Below, one piece after another: positions 7,245 to 16,130 of a stretch of DNA of 33,331 bases (position 1 is its first letter; each line of letters opens with the position of its first letter). The notes under the pieces are model-generated. The model saw only the letters and a program-made list of their open reading frames with translations, was not told the origin of the DNA and ran no database searches. This stretch comes from a bacterium BMS3Abin03 (GTDB taxonomy: Bacteria > Bacteroidota > Ignavibacteria > Ignavibacteriales > Ignavibacteriaceae): assembly GCA_022340715.1 (NCBI GenBank), contig JAJDNK010000293.1, positions 1 to 33,331 on the forward strand, read 5' to 3'. The position numbers were made by a program, and so were the translations under genes.

Positions 7245-8807
7245 ATGAGTCCGATATTATTAATTGTGATAGCTGTTTGTTTGGTTGTGGTGTTTTTTTA
7301 TTTGGGATGGTTTTTTAATTCGCGTGTTGGTAAAAAGAGTCTTCTATCCGCCGAGGAAAATGCGAAACGAATTATAGCTGATGCGGAAAAAGAAGCTAAG
7401 AATATAAAAAGGGAAAAGCTGCTTGAAGTTAAAGACGAATGGTATAAGAAAAAAATTGATTTTGATAACGAAGTAAATCAGAAAAGACAGAAACTTAGTA
7501 ATTTCGAAAAGCAACTTGCGAGTCGTGAAGAAAACACTGAAAAAAAATTAGAACTCGTTATTCAGAAGGAAAGAGAGTCTAAAAGAATAGAAAAAGATCT
7601 TCTCGAAATAAAATCCAGCCTTGAAAAAAAATCCGAGGAATTGAACAGGATAGAACAGGAACAGAACGAACGCCTTGAAAAGATATCCGGATTAACATCT
7701 GAAGAAGCTAAGAATATTCTGATTGAAAATATGGTTAATCAGGCAAAAATTGATTCCGCACAACGTGTTAAAGAAATTATTGAAAAAGCAAAAAACGAAG
7801 CAAAAAAAGAAGCTCAGAAAGTTATTGTTCAGTCTATTCAAAGAACCGCTGCAGATCATTCCATAGAAACCACAGTTTCGGTTGTACAGATTCAAAATGA
7901 TGAAATGAAAGGAAGGATTATCGGAAAAGAGGGAAGAAACATACGTGCATTTGAATCTGCTACCGGTGTTGATGTTATTGTTGATGATACTCCCGAAGCA
8001 GTTATTCTCTCTTCGTTCGATCAGTTCAGGAGAGAAGTTGCTAGAGTTTCGCTTGAGAAACTTATTGCAGATGGAAGAATACATCCTGCAAGAATTGAAG
8101 AAATTGTGGAAAAAACCCGCCAGGAACTTGAAGAAGAAATGATAAGGGAAGGAGAAAATACGGTTCTGCAGCTTGGTTTGCACAATATGCATAATGAACT
8201 TATTAAACACATTGGCAGGATGAGATATCGTTCAAGTTTTGGACAGAATCTTCTTCATCACAGTATCGAAGTTGCATATCTTACAGGAATTATGGCTTCT
8301 GAACTCGGTATGGAAATAAACTTGGCAAAACGCGCAGGGCTTTTGCATGATGTTGGCAAAACTGTCGATAAAAGTATTGAAGGTCCTCATGCCTTACTTG
8401 GTTATGATTTAACTAAAAGATTTAAGGAACATCCAATTGTAGTTAATGCAGTTGGCTCTCACCATGAAGATATAGAAATGGAACATCCTATAGCAGCTTT
8501 AGTACAAGCCGCTGATGCAATTAGCGGTGCGCGTCCCGGTGCAAGAAGAGAGCCGCTTGAAAGTTATGTAAGACGTTTAGAAAATCTCGAAGCTCTAGCA
8601 AAATCATTTGAAGGCGTAGCAAAAACTTATGCAATACAGGCAGGCAGAGAGGTTAGGGTCGTCGTTGAGCATGATAAAATTGATGATCTTGTAGCAGATA
8701 AACTTGCTATGGATATTGCATCAAAGATAGAACAGGAAATGGAGTATCCCGGTCAGATAAAAGTAACTGTTATCCGAGAAGTTCGCAAGATAAGTTACGC
8801 AAAATAG
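7245..8807 (+). CDS. rny: Ribonuclease Y
   Basis: Membrane-anchored endoribonuclease that begins mRNA decay. With the start at ATG 7245 the product has 520 residues, the usual family length. One N-terminal transmembrane helix (MSPILLIVIAVCLVVVFFYL) is followed by a long charged coiled coil (about 30-190), a KH RNA-binding domain with GRIIGKEGRNIRAFESATG (about 223-241), and an HD metal-dependent hydrolase domain with LLHDVGKTVD and the later SHHEDIE. It ends the translation/RNA-metabolism block. It lies just downstream of the structured RNA, so part of that RNA could act as its leader. Confidence 0.96.
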   Translation: MSPILLIVIAVCLVVVFFYLGWFFNSRVGKKSLLSAEENAKRIIADAEKEAKNIKREKLLEVKDEWYKKKIDFDNEVNQKRQKLSNFEKQLASREENTEKKLELVIQKERESKRIEKDLLEIKSSLEKKSEELNRIEQEQNERLEKISGLTSEEAKNILIENMVNQAKIDSAQRVKEIIEKAKNEAKKEAQKVIVQSIQRTAADHSIETTVSVVQIQNDEMKGRIIGKEGRNIRAFESATGVDVIVDDTPEAVILSSFDQFRREVARVSLEKLIADGRIHPARIEEIVEKTRQELEEEMIREGENTVLQLGLHNMHNELIKHIGRMRYRSSFGQNLLHHSIEVAYLTGIMASELGMEINLAKRAGLLHDVGKTVDKSIEGPHALLGYDLTKRFKEHPIVVNAVGSHHEDIEMEHPIAALVQAADAISGARPGARREPLESYVRRLENLEALAKSFEGVAKTYAIQAGREVRVVVEHDKIDDLVADKLAMDIASKIEQEMEYPGQIKVTVIREVRKISYAK

Positions 8808-8842
8808 AATCTCAGTTTGGCTTTTACTTAACAGTTGATTTA

Positions 8843-9439
8843 ATGAAACAAATTAAAGCTGCAATTACAGGGGGGATCGGATCCGGGAAAAGCACATTCT
8901 CATCTTATTTAAAATCCAAAGGATTACCGGTTATTTTATCTGATGATATTTCCAATAAATTATTAGAATCTGATAAAAATATCAGGAATAAAATAATAGG
9001 AATTTTTGGGAAAGATTCATATTCAGGTCAAAAACCAAATAGAAAGTTTATTGCAAAACAGGTTTTTTCATATCCTGAAAAACTTCAACTTTTAAATTCT
9101 GTTCTTCATCCGGTAGTTATGAGACAGATAGACTCATTAATTAATAAAGAATTTAAAGAAGATAAATTAGTTTTTATTGAATCAGCATTGGTTTACGAAG
9201 CCGGTATTGAAAAAAGTTTTGATTATGTAGTTCTGATAACTGCCGAATATAATACGAGATTAAAAAGAAGTCGGGAATCAGGTGAATTTTCTGAAGAAGA
9301 TTTCAAAAAGAGAAATGAAAATCAAATTCCTGATGAAGAGAAAAAGAAACGAGCAGATTTTGTATTTGTAAATAACGGAAGTAAAAACGATTTATTTAAT
9401 AAAGCCGAATTACTTTTGTTAAGTTTATATTCATTATAA
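8843..9439 (+). CDS. coaE: Dephospho-CoA kinase
   Basis: Catalyses the last step of coenzyme A synthesis, ATP-dependent phosphorylation of the ribose 3'-OH of dephospho-CoA. The 198-residue product has a P-loop GGIGSGKS at 10-17, then the family motif around LSDDISNKLLE (the Asp usually acts as base), a LHPVVMRQI segment, FIESALVYEAG and the lid-region Arg residues near RLKRSRESG. It starts at ATG 8843, 35 bases after rny. No terminator is visible between them, so read-through from the upstream block is possible. Confidence 0.93.
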   Translation: MKQIKAAITGGIGSGKSTFSSYLKSKGLPVILSDDISNKLLESDKNIRNKIIGIFGKDSYSGQKPNRKFIAKQVFSYPEKLQLLNSVLHPVVMRQIDSLINKEFKEDKLVFIESALVYEAGIEKSFDYVVLITAEYNTRLKRSRESGEFSEEDFKKRNENQIPDEEKKKRADFVFVNNGSKNDLFNKAELLLLSLYSL

Positions 9440-9479
9440 AAATATTTATTAAAGAATTATCCCTTTACTGGAGTTAAAG

Positions 9480-10382
9480 TTGTCATTCTTCCATAAACTC
9501 ATTGTATATATTGTAGAATTAATGCCAAGATCTTTTGTGAGATTTTTTTCCCGTAAATATATAGCAGGAGAAACAATTGAATCTGCTGTTAAGTTGGTAA
9601 AAGAATTCAACTCAAAAGACATTTATGCAACCATGGATGTGTTGGGTGAATCTGTAAAAAACGAAGAAGAAGCTGTTAACGCTTTCAATAACGCGATGAA
9701 AGTGTTTGATGCTATCGTTGATAATAACCTGAAAGCTAATTTATCAGTTAAACCTACACAACTCGGACTTGAAATCAATGAAGAGCTTGCATACGAACAT
9801 ATCTTAAAATTAGTAAAACGTGCAAATGAAATCGATAATTTTGTAAGAATAGATATGGAAGATTCACCATACACGGATACAACCATAGATATCTATAAAA
9901 AAGTGTTCGAGAATTATAACAATGTTGGTATTGTTCTTCAGGCGTATTTAAAGAGAACTTATAACGATACTGTGTTATTAAATAAACTTGGAACTGATTA
10001 TCGTCTGTGTAAAGGTATTTATATCGAACCAGCATCAATAGCTTACAAAAGTAAGGAAACAGTTCGAGATAATTACGTGAAAGTTCTGGAAACAATGTTA
10101 AAAAACGGAAATTATGTTGGTATAGCTACACATGATGAATATTTGATTAATGAAGCTTACAGGTTGATTAAAGAGTTAAAGATTCAAAAAGACAAGTTTG
10201 AGTTTCAGATGTTACTAGGAGTTAGAGAAGATTTACGGGACAAAATAAATAATGATGGATTTAAAATCAGAATTTATGTTCCGTTTGGAAAAGACTGGTA
10301 TCCGTACTCAATCAGAAGATTAAAAGAAAATCCAAAAATTGCCTGGCATATTCTTAAGAATATATTTTCGTTTAAGAGATGA
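9480..10382 (+). CDS. Proline dehydrogenase (monofunctional, short)
   Basis: FAD-dependent enzyme oxidising L-proline to pyrroline-5-carboxylate, with electrons passed to the quinone pool. The 300 residues match the short stand-alone ProDH type rather than the bifunctional PutA. Signs of the TIM-barrel fold are SVKPTQLGLEI (strand with the FAD-contacting Lys), FVRIDMEDSPYTDTTIDIY, YRLCKGIYIEP, IATHDEYLI, FQMLLGVRE and the C-terminal substrate-binding helix YSIRRLKENP, whose Arg pair holds the proline carboxylate. The start is TTG at 9480 with CTGGAG upstream. The stop overlaps tsaD by four bases. No P5C dehydrogenase gene is in the window. Confidence 0.9.
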   Translation: MSFFHKLIVYIVELMPRSFVRFFSRKYIAGETIESAVKLVKEFNSKDIYATMDVLGESVKNEEEAVNAFNNAMKVFDAIVDNNLKANLSVKPTQLGLEINEELAYEHILKLVKRANEIDNFVRIDMEDSPYTDTTIDIYKKVFENYNNVGIVLQAYLKRTYNDTVLLNKLGTDYRLCKGIYIEPASIAYKSKETVRDNYVKVLETMLKNGNYVGIATHDEYLINEAYRLIKELKIQKDKFEFQMLLGVREDLRDKINNDGFKIRIYVPFGKDWYPYSIRRLKENPKIAWHILKNIFSFKR

Positions 10383-11398
10383 ATGTACTTGGAATTGAAA
10401 GTTCGTGTGATGAAACATCCGTGGCGATTCTTTCTGATGATGAATTAAAAGCTAATCTTATTGCCTCTCAGGATTTTCATGCTGACTTTGGTGGTGTTGT
10501 TCCTGAGCTATCAAGCAGAGCACATTTGCAAATTGTAAAACCGCTTATGGAACAGGCATTGAAAAAATCAAACCTGGACTTAAGTGATATTGATCTAATT
10601 ACCGCAACAGCAGGTCCAGGATTGATCGGGGCTTTATTAGTAGGACTGACATTTGCAAAAGGATTATCATTTTCTCTTAATAAACCTTTTATAGCTGTTA
10701 ATCACATCGAGGGACATATTTTTTCCGGTTTTCTGATGAAAGAAAAACCAGAATTTCCATACATTGCATTAGTTGTTTCAGGCGGACATACTTTATTACT
10801 TTATGTTAAAAGTTTTACCGAGATTATGCAATTGGGAACTACTGTTGATGATGCTGTTGGTGAGGCTTTTGATAAGGTTTCAAAAATGCTTGGTTTCGGT
10901 TATCCCGGTGGACCGAAAATTCAGGAAACTTCAGAGAAAGGAGATGAAAATAAAATTTCTTTCCCAATTGCTGAACTGAAAGGCCAATACGATTTTTCAT
11001 ATTCGGGTTTGAAAACTGCTGTATTAAGATTTATTCAGAAGAAATATAAAAACGGAGATAAGATTCCCGAACAGGTTAAGAAGGATATTGCAGCCTCATT
11101 TCAAAAAGCTGCTGTTAATGCATTACTTCAGAATTGTAAAAAAGCGCTAAATGATTTTGATGTTAATTCTATTTCATTGGTTGGAGGAGTTGCAGCGAAT
11201 AAAAAATTACGTAACGAAATGATTAAGCTTGCAAATGATCATAACAAAAAAATTGTTATACCAGATTTTGAATTTTGTGGTGATAACGCAGCAATGATCG
11301 CCTTACGCGGAAAGACACTATACGATGCAGGAATAAGAAACGATCTTAGTGCAAAACCTTACCCTTCATTAGGAGAGAATTACTTCAATATAAGTTAA
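10379..11398 (+). CDS. tsaD: tRNA N6-adenosine threonylcarbamoyltransferase
   Basis: Catalytic subunit of the complex that makes N6-threonylcarbamoyl-adenosine at position 37 of ANN-decoding tRNAs. The 339 residues are normal for the family. The N terminus MNVLGIESSCDETSVA and the metal-binding HIEGH (near residue 111), then VVSGGHTLL, DDAVGEAFDKVSKMLG and the C-terminal VVPDFEFCGDNAAMIA-like segment are diagnostic of the ASKHA-fold Kae1/TsaD family. ATG 10379 overlaps the proline dehydrogenase stop (ATGA), which points to translational coupling. TsaB, TsaC and TsaE are not in the window. Confidence 0.97.
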   Translation: MNVLGIESSCDETSVAILSDDELKANLIASQDFHADFGGVVPELSSRAHLQIVKPLMEQALKKSNLDLSDIDLITATAGPGLIGALLVGLTFAKGLSFSLNKPFIAVNHIEGHIFSGFLMKEKPEFPYIALVVSGGHTLLLYVKSFTEIMQLGTTVDDAVGEAFDKVSKMLGFGYPGGPKIQETSEKGDENKISFPIAELKGQYDFSYSGLKTAVLRFIQKKYKNGDKIPEQVKKDIAASFQKAAVNALLQNCKKALNDFDVNSISLVGGVAANKKLRNEMIKLANDHNKKIVIPDFEFCGDNAAMIALRGKTLYDAGIRNDLSAKPYPSLGENYFNIS

Positions 11399-11429
11399 AA
11401 AGATAATTTTTGTAATTTAATATCTTCAA

Positions 11430-12455
11430 ATGAAATTAACAGCTAAACAATTATTTTCACGATCTGAAAGCTATCTTATTTTATCAGTTTTTATTGCTGT
11501 GCTTTTTGTTTTGATCTATATTTTTTTCACACCTAACTATTATACAGCTACATCGCCAATTAAATTTGATATAAAAAAGGGTGAACCATTTTCAGATGTT
11601 GTTAACAGACTTTACGAAAAAGGTATAATTTCAGGTAAAACCAATTTCAGAATCGCAGCTTTTTTATACGGAGCAGAAACAAGAATAAGAGCGGCAAGAT
11701 ATTTTATCCCGAATGGTTTAAGCTATATGGGTTTACTTGATCTTTTTATTAGTGGTAATTGTTACTTTGCACGAAAAGTAACAATACGTGACGGACAAAC
11801 AATTAAATGGCTGGCTTCAAAACTCAGATGGCAAGTTCATATGGATTCAGCAGATTTTGTGAACACTGCCAACGATACCTCTTTTATTTACAGTCTGGGA
11901 CTTCATCAGAATTCGTTGGAAGGATATCTTTTTTCAAAGGATTATAGAATTTACGAATATTCTTCTCCGCAGGAAGATTTGAAGATATTTTATGAAGCTT
12001 TCAAAAAATTCTATAACGATAGTCTTAAAAAAAGAACTGAAGAACTTGGATTTACAATTAATGAAATTGTTACCTTGGCATCCATAATTAAAGGAGAAAC
12101 AAATAACGAAAAAGAAATGCCGGTAATTTCGGGAGTTTATCATAACAGGCTAAGAATTGGAATGAAGCTTCAGGCAGATCCAACTATTCAGTATCTTTTT
12201 CCCGATGGATGGCGAAGAATTTTATATGAAGACCTTGAAATCGATTCTCCTTATAACACTTATAAGTATGCCGGTCTTCCACCCGGACCAATAAACAATC
12301 CGGGAAAAGCTGCGATACTTGCGGCATTATATCCCGAGAAAAATTCTTATCTCTATTTTGTTGCAGACGGCAATGGTGGGCATAAATTCAGTAAAAGATA
12401 TAATGAACATCTGAGAAATATCAGAGAATATCGATCATGGCTGCGAAATCAATAA
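11430..12455 (+). CDS. mltG: Endolytic murein transglycosylase MltG
   Basis: Inner-membrane lytic transglycosylase that cuts nascent glycan strands and sets their length. The 341-residue product has one N-terminal membrane helix (about 16-36), then a LysM-like region (KFDIKKGEPFSDVVNRLYEKGII) and the YceG catalytic domain. The catalytic Glu is in ASIIKGETNNEKEMP, followed by VYHNRLRIGMKLQADPTIQY and AGLPPGPINNPGKAAILAAL, the most conserved parts of the family. The last 19 bases overlap the next gene, so the two are probably coupled. Confidence 0.95.
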   Translation: MKLTAKQLFSRSESYLILSVFIAVLFVLIYIFFTPNYYTATSPIKFDIKKGEPFSDVVNRLYEKGIISGKTNFRIAAFLYGAETRIRAARYFIPNGLSYMGLLDLFISGNCYFARKVTIRDGQTIKWLASKLRWQVHMDSADFVNTANDTSFIYSLGLHQNSLEGYLFSKDYRIYEYSSPQEDLKIFYEAFKKFYNDSLKKRTEELGFTINEIVTLASIIKGETNNEKEMPVISGVYHNRLRIGMKLQADPTIQYLFPDGWRRILYEDLEIDSPYNTYKYAGLPPGPINNPGKAAILAALYPEKNSYLYFVADGNGGHKFSKRYNEHLRNIREYRSWLRNQ

Positions 12456-14110
12456 AGAAATTAGTTACACTCATATTGTTGATACTACTTGCAGGTTGTG
12501 CAAATCAGCTTCCTCCAGGTGGGGGAGAGGTGGATAAAATTCCTCCGGAAGTTGTTGATGTTTACCCTCCCGATGAAACTATCAATTTTGATGATGATTA
12601 CATTGAGATTGAATTTTCCGAATATGTTGATAAAAGATCATTCCAGGAAGCACTTTTTATCTCACCTTTTATAGAAGGTGGTTTGGATTTCAGTTGGACT
12701 AGTTCAACGGTAACCATCGAGTTTAAAGAAAAATTAAAAAAAGATATTACTTACACAGTTAACGTCGGTTCTGATGTAGTTGATCTGAATAATAAAAACA
12801 GGATGGCAAATTCTTATTCGTTTACTTTTTCCACGGGTAATAAAATTGACCGGAGAATGATAACTGGAAGAGTTTACGCGGAAAAACCTGAAGGTGTTTT
12901 GATTTATGCCTACCGTTTAGGAACTGAAACGGATACACTTTTAAAAGCTAAACCTGATTATGTTTCTCAAACAGGAAATACAGGTGACTATGAATTGAAA
13001 GGATTAAGTGAATCAAATTATAGAATCTTCGCCGTACTGGATAAATACCGGGATTTAATTTATGATCTTGATCAGGATTTAATTGGTATTCCTTGTAAAG
13101 ATATTTCTTTAATTGCTGATGATACCTTATTTACTAATATGAATTTTAAACTGTTTAAAGCTGATACTACGGCTCCAAGATTTCTTAAAGGAATTATGAC
13201 AGATAAGAAACATATTCTTGTTACTTTAACTGAAGAAATAGATAAGAGGTTACTTAAACCTTCCAATTATTTATTATTTGATTCAACAACAAATGAAAAA
13301 TCGCAGGTACAATATGTTTATCAAAAGTATGGAAAGCCTGCTGAATTGATCTTTGTACCAAAGGACAAATTGAATATAGACAACTCTGTTTATCTTATTG
13401 CTGATGTTCTTAAGGATACTTTGGAGAATAAATATCAAAATGATTTTATTCACTTAACTATATCTGACAGGCCGGATACATCAGCTATAAACGTAATTGC
13501 AACTGAACCCAAGCAAAATAGTTCCATAGATTTTGTAGATCCAAAAATAATAATTTATTTCGATGACGGATTTGAAAAGAATGATATTCAAAAACATATA
13601 ACATTTACTGATACTTTTGGGAATGAGGTTCCATTTAAAATTAATTTTGATGATGATGCTACATTAGTTGTTTCACCGTTGAAAGATTTGAAAGCAGACA
13701 AGGATTATATTATCAAATTTAACTTGAATAGGTTTATAGATTCCGAAGGAAATAAAGGAGATTCACTATACCAATTTAAGTTCAATACAATTTCCGGATT
13801 GGATTTTACCGGAGTTTCGGGCAATATTGGTAATTTTGATAATGAATTGAATCCTGTCTTGGTTCTGGAAAGCTATAATAGAAAAGGTTTGCAATATCAG
13901 AAAAAAATAACAAACGAAAATTTTGAATTCGACAGAATTGAAGCTGGTAAGTATTTCTTATGGTACTATTCAGATACTGATAGTAATTTTCAATATGATT
14001 TTGGTTGGCCGCAGCCTTTAAAATATTCTGAAAGATTTTCAGTTTACGGAGATACTCTTAAGTTAAAACCTAGATGGACAGTCACAGATGTTCAGTTTAA
14101 TTTGAAGTGA
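12437..14110 (+). CDS. Ig-like-domain outer-surface lipoprotein
   Basis: A 557-residue lipoprotein with a clear signal peptide and lipobox LLAGC (lipidated Cys 21), followed by a Pro/Gly-rich tether (QLPPGGGEVDKIPPEVV). The segment about 35-135 (PPEVVDVYPPDETINFDDDYIEIEFSEYVD, here split by its own repeats) resembles the SbsA/Big_5 Ig-like fold, and a second copy is seen near 350-450 (ATEPKQNSSIDFVDPKIIIYFDD). A carboxypeptidase-regulatory-like segment (GDYELKGLSESNYRIFAVLD) lies between them. Proteins of this build are widespread in Bacteroidota and have no proven function. The start overlaps mltG by 19 bases, suggesting an envelope-related role; that is inference from context. Confidence 0.8.
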   Translation: MAAKSIKKLVTLILLILLAGCANQLPPGGGEVDKIPPEVVDVYPPDETINFDDDYIEIEFSEYVDKRSFQEALFISPFIEGGLDFSWTSSTVTIEFKEKLKKDITYTVNVGSDVVDLNNKNRMANSYSFTFSTGNKIDRRMITGRVYAEKPEGVLIYAYRLGTETDTLLKAKPDYVSQTGNTGDYELKGLSESNYRIFAVLDKYRDLIYDLDQDLIGIPCKDISLIADDTLFTNMNFKLFKADTTAPRFLKGIMTDKKHILVTLTEEIDKRLLKPSNYLLFDSTTNEKSQVQYVYQKYGKPAELIFVPKDKLNIDNSVYLIADVLKDTLENKYQNDFIHLTISDRPDTSAINVIATEPKQNSSIDFVDPKIIIYFDDGFEKNDIQKHITFTDTFGNEVPFKINFDDDATLVVSPLKDLKADKDYIIKFNLNRFIDSEGNKGDSLYQFKFNTISGLDFTGVSGNIGNFDNELNPVLVLESYNRKGLQYQKKITNENFEFDRIEAGKYFLWYYSDTDSNFQYDFGWPQPLKYSERFSVYGDTLKLKPRWTVTDVQFNLK

Positions 14111-14133
14111 GAGTAAAGATAAAGTTATACGAA

Positions 14134-15399
14134 TTAAGTGAAATTCAGATCAGTTGAATTGTAAATAATATTTCCGCTTTTAATTGTAATACAATTCATA
14201 TTCTGTCCGATATTATAAACAATATCAGCATACTCATCAGAATTGATAATTGAAAAATCTGCTTCTTTCCCAATCTCAATACTTCCGACTTTTTCTTCTA
14301 ATTCCAAAGCTTTTGCAGCATTAATTGTAACTGAACTTATTGTTTCTTCAATTGTCATTCCCATTTTCAAAGCGGCTAAACTCATAATAAAATGTAAATT
14401 TGAAATATGTGATGATCCCGGATTATAATCGGTAGCAAGTGCAATTATAGCATTAGTATCGATCAATTTTCTGGCTGGTGCATATTTGTGATTAAGAAAA
14501 AATGAAACCCCCGGCAATAGAACCCCAACAGTATCAGTATTTGAAAGTTTTGGGATATCTTCTTCTTTAATAACCTCAAGATGATCAACTGAAGTTGAAT
14601 TGTGCTTTAATGCTATATCCAGACCGCCAATTGTATTAAACTGTTCTGTATGAAGTTTTAAGTTCAATCCCGATTCAGATGCTTTTGTAAAAATGAGATC
14701 AATTTCATTTGATGAAAAAGCAGTTAACTCACAAAATCCATCACAAAATATTGCTAGTTTCTGTTTTGCAACATGAGGAAGCATTTTATTAATTATTATT
14801 TCAACATATTCTGATTTCTTATCGTTCATTTCAGCCGGAAATGTATGAGCGCCTAAAAATGTTGGGATTATATTTACCGGATAAATTTCATCTAAAAAGT
14901 TAATAACCTGCAAAAGTTTTATTTCGTTTTCAAAATTGAGTCCGTAACCACTTTTTATTTCAAGAGTTGTAATTCCCTGAGCAATAAAGTTGTCAATTCT
15001 CGGTTTTGTAGTTTCAACAATTTCTTCAAAAGAAGAATTTCTTACAGATTTTACAGTTGAATTAATTCCACCACCGGATTTAGCAATTGTTTCATAATCA
15101 ACGCCGGAAAGTTTTTGTCTGAATTCATCGCTCCTCGATCCGGTAAAAACCGAATGTGTATGACATTCAATAAATCCTGGAAGAATTGTTTTTCCGGATA
15201 AATCAAGAGAGACGTCAAAGGAGATTTTTTTTATCGAAATGTTTGGAATGATATCAATAATTTTATCGTCTTCGATTAAAATAGAATGATCTGTAACAGG
15301 ATAGATTTCTTTTAGTTCTTTTCCCCGCTTAAAGTTTTTTCCATGAGTATCAACAGTTATTATTTGGAAGGGATTGAAAAATAATTTTCTACTGTTCAT
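14134..15399 (-). CDS. hutI: Imidazolonepropionase
   Basis: Third enzyme of histidine breakdown, hydrolysing 4-imidazolone-5-propanoate to N-formimino-L-glutamate. The 421-residue product belongs to the amidohydrolase superfamily: metal-binding HTH in GFIECHTHSVFTGSR (His 80 and 82), the family segment SGGGINSTVKSVRNSS-like loop, SGYGLNFENEIKLL, FLGAHTFP, LKLHTEQFN and ALATDYNPGSSH with the metal-ligand Asp. No other hut gene (hutH, hutU, hutG) is in the window. Its first codons overlap the end of the SPOR lipoprotein gene by 11 bases. It converges on the Ig-like lipoprotein gene with a 23-base gap and no visible terminator. Confidence 0.95.
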   Translation of the reverse strand: MNSRKLFFNPFQIITVDTHGKNFKRGKELKEIYPVTDHSILIEDDKIIDIIPNISIKKISFDVSLDLSGKTILPGFIECHTHSVFTGSRSDEFRQKLSGVDYETIAKSGGGINSTVKSVRNSSFEEIVETTKPRIDNFIAQGITTLEIKSGYGLNFENEIKLLQVINFLDEIYPVNIIPTFLGAHTFPAEMNDKKSEYVEIIINKMLPHVAKQKLAIFCDGFCELTAFSSNEIDLIFTKASESGLNLKLHTEQFNTIGGLDIALKHNSTSVDHLEVIKEEDIPKLSNTDTVGVLLPGVSFFLNHKYAPARKLIDTNAIIALATDYNPGSSHISNLHFIMSLAALKMGMTIEETISSVTINAAKALELEEKVGSIEIGKEADFSIINSDEYADIVYNIGQNMNCITIKSGNIIYNSTDLNFT

Positions 15400-15925
15400 A
15401 TAAATTCACAGATTCCTGCACTACTCTTGCTTCTGTATAACCAAGCTGATTCAATTTGAATTTGAAATTGTTAGCATCTGTTATATCTACAAAATCACCG
15501 GCTTTAACTTTATAAAATGGAGGTTCGAAACTTATATAAACTTCTTTGCCATTTGTCAGTTTGTAGACTTTATCCCTTACCGATTCTGCTTCATTCATAT
15601 CATCGGTAGTTACAACGAGTACTCTGAATCCATCAACAGTTCCAACTATTTTTTTGTTATCAGTTGAAAGTGAGTCTTCTGCATTCTTATTGTAACCATA
15701 CCAGGCATCGGTAATCTGATTATCATTCCCTGTGTTTTCCTTAATTTCAATGTTAGTTTTGTACGGAGTAATGTTGAAATCTTCTTCGAGTGTTTTAGGT
15801 GAGCTCTTTTCTTCTTTCTTTTTGGGAGTATCATCTTTTTCGTAACGTGTTCCCGTTGAAGCACTACAAGCATCTAAAACCAGCAAAAAGGAGAGAGCAA
15901 ATAATAAACTATAGATAATTCGCAT
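15389..15925 (-). CDS. SPOR-domain lipoprotein
   Basis: A 178-residue exported protein. The signal peptide ends in a lipobox-like LDAC (Cys 20), a charged low-complexity linker follows (about 25-95), and the C-terminal 80 residues look like a SPOR domain: FRVLVVTTDDMNEAESVRDK and PFYKVKAGDFVDITDANNF carry the usual pattern. SPOR domains bind glycan strands stripped of stem peptides, often at division sites. It is the first gene of a two-gene minus-strand unit with hutI. That pairing makes no obvious metabolic sense and is probably a shared promoter only. The Asp at lipobox position -2 is unusual. Confidence 0.8.
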   Translation of the reverse strand: MRIIYSLLFALSFLLVLDACSASTGTRYEKDDTPKKKEEKSSPKTLEEDFNITPYKTNIEIKENTGNDNQITDAWYGYNKNAEDSLSTDNKKIVGTVDGFRVLVVTTDDMNEAESVRDKVYKLTNGKEVYISFEPPFYKVKAGDFVDITDANNFKFKLNQLGYTEARVVQESVNLYEQ

Positions 15926-16130
15926 TTTTAATGAATTTCAAATATTTCTACTAAAAATATATAATAATTTTAACATTCATTAAAGTGAAGTAATTAGAAT
16001 ATTGAATTAAATGAGGCCTAAAATATGTATTAATACCCAGGCTCAATATGAAACATATATGCAACTTAATTTTGGGAAAATCTTCCGATTTTAGTAGTTT
16101 TACAATTATTTTTTTAAACTTTTTACGAAA
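15926..16130. other. AT-rich divergent intergenic region (SPOR lipoprotein / glgA)
   Basis: About 205 very AT-rich bases between divergently transcribed genes, expected to hold promoters for both. A TAnnTTTG-type box (TAATTTTG, 16067-16074) points toward glgA, 57 bases before its start, but no TTG is seen at the expected distance upstream. No reading frame, RNA gene or strong hairpin is evident. Confidence 0.5.

Noticed and set aside
7067-7318. Open frame of 83 codons across the zapA-rny gap
   Set aside because: It covers the structured RNA and runs out of frame into rny, has no ribosome-binding site and an irregular Cys/Phe-rich composition. The stems explain the sequence better.
7692-8210. 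172-codon minus-strand frame opposite rny
   Set aside because: Asn/Phe/Cys-rich artefact of the coiled-coil codons on the opposite strand.
11399-11429. TAATTTTTG upstream of mltG as a TAnnTTTG promoter
   Set aside because: Has one base too many between TA and TTTG and no TTG at the right distance.
14111-14133. Terminator between the convergent Ig-like lipoprotein and hutI genes
   Set aside because: No inverted repeat of useful length is visible in the 23-base gap.
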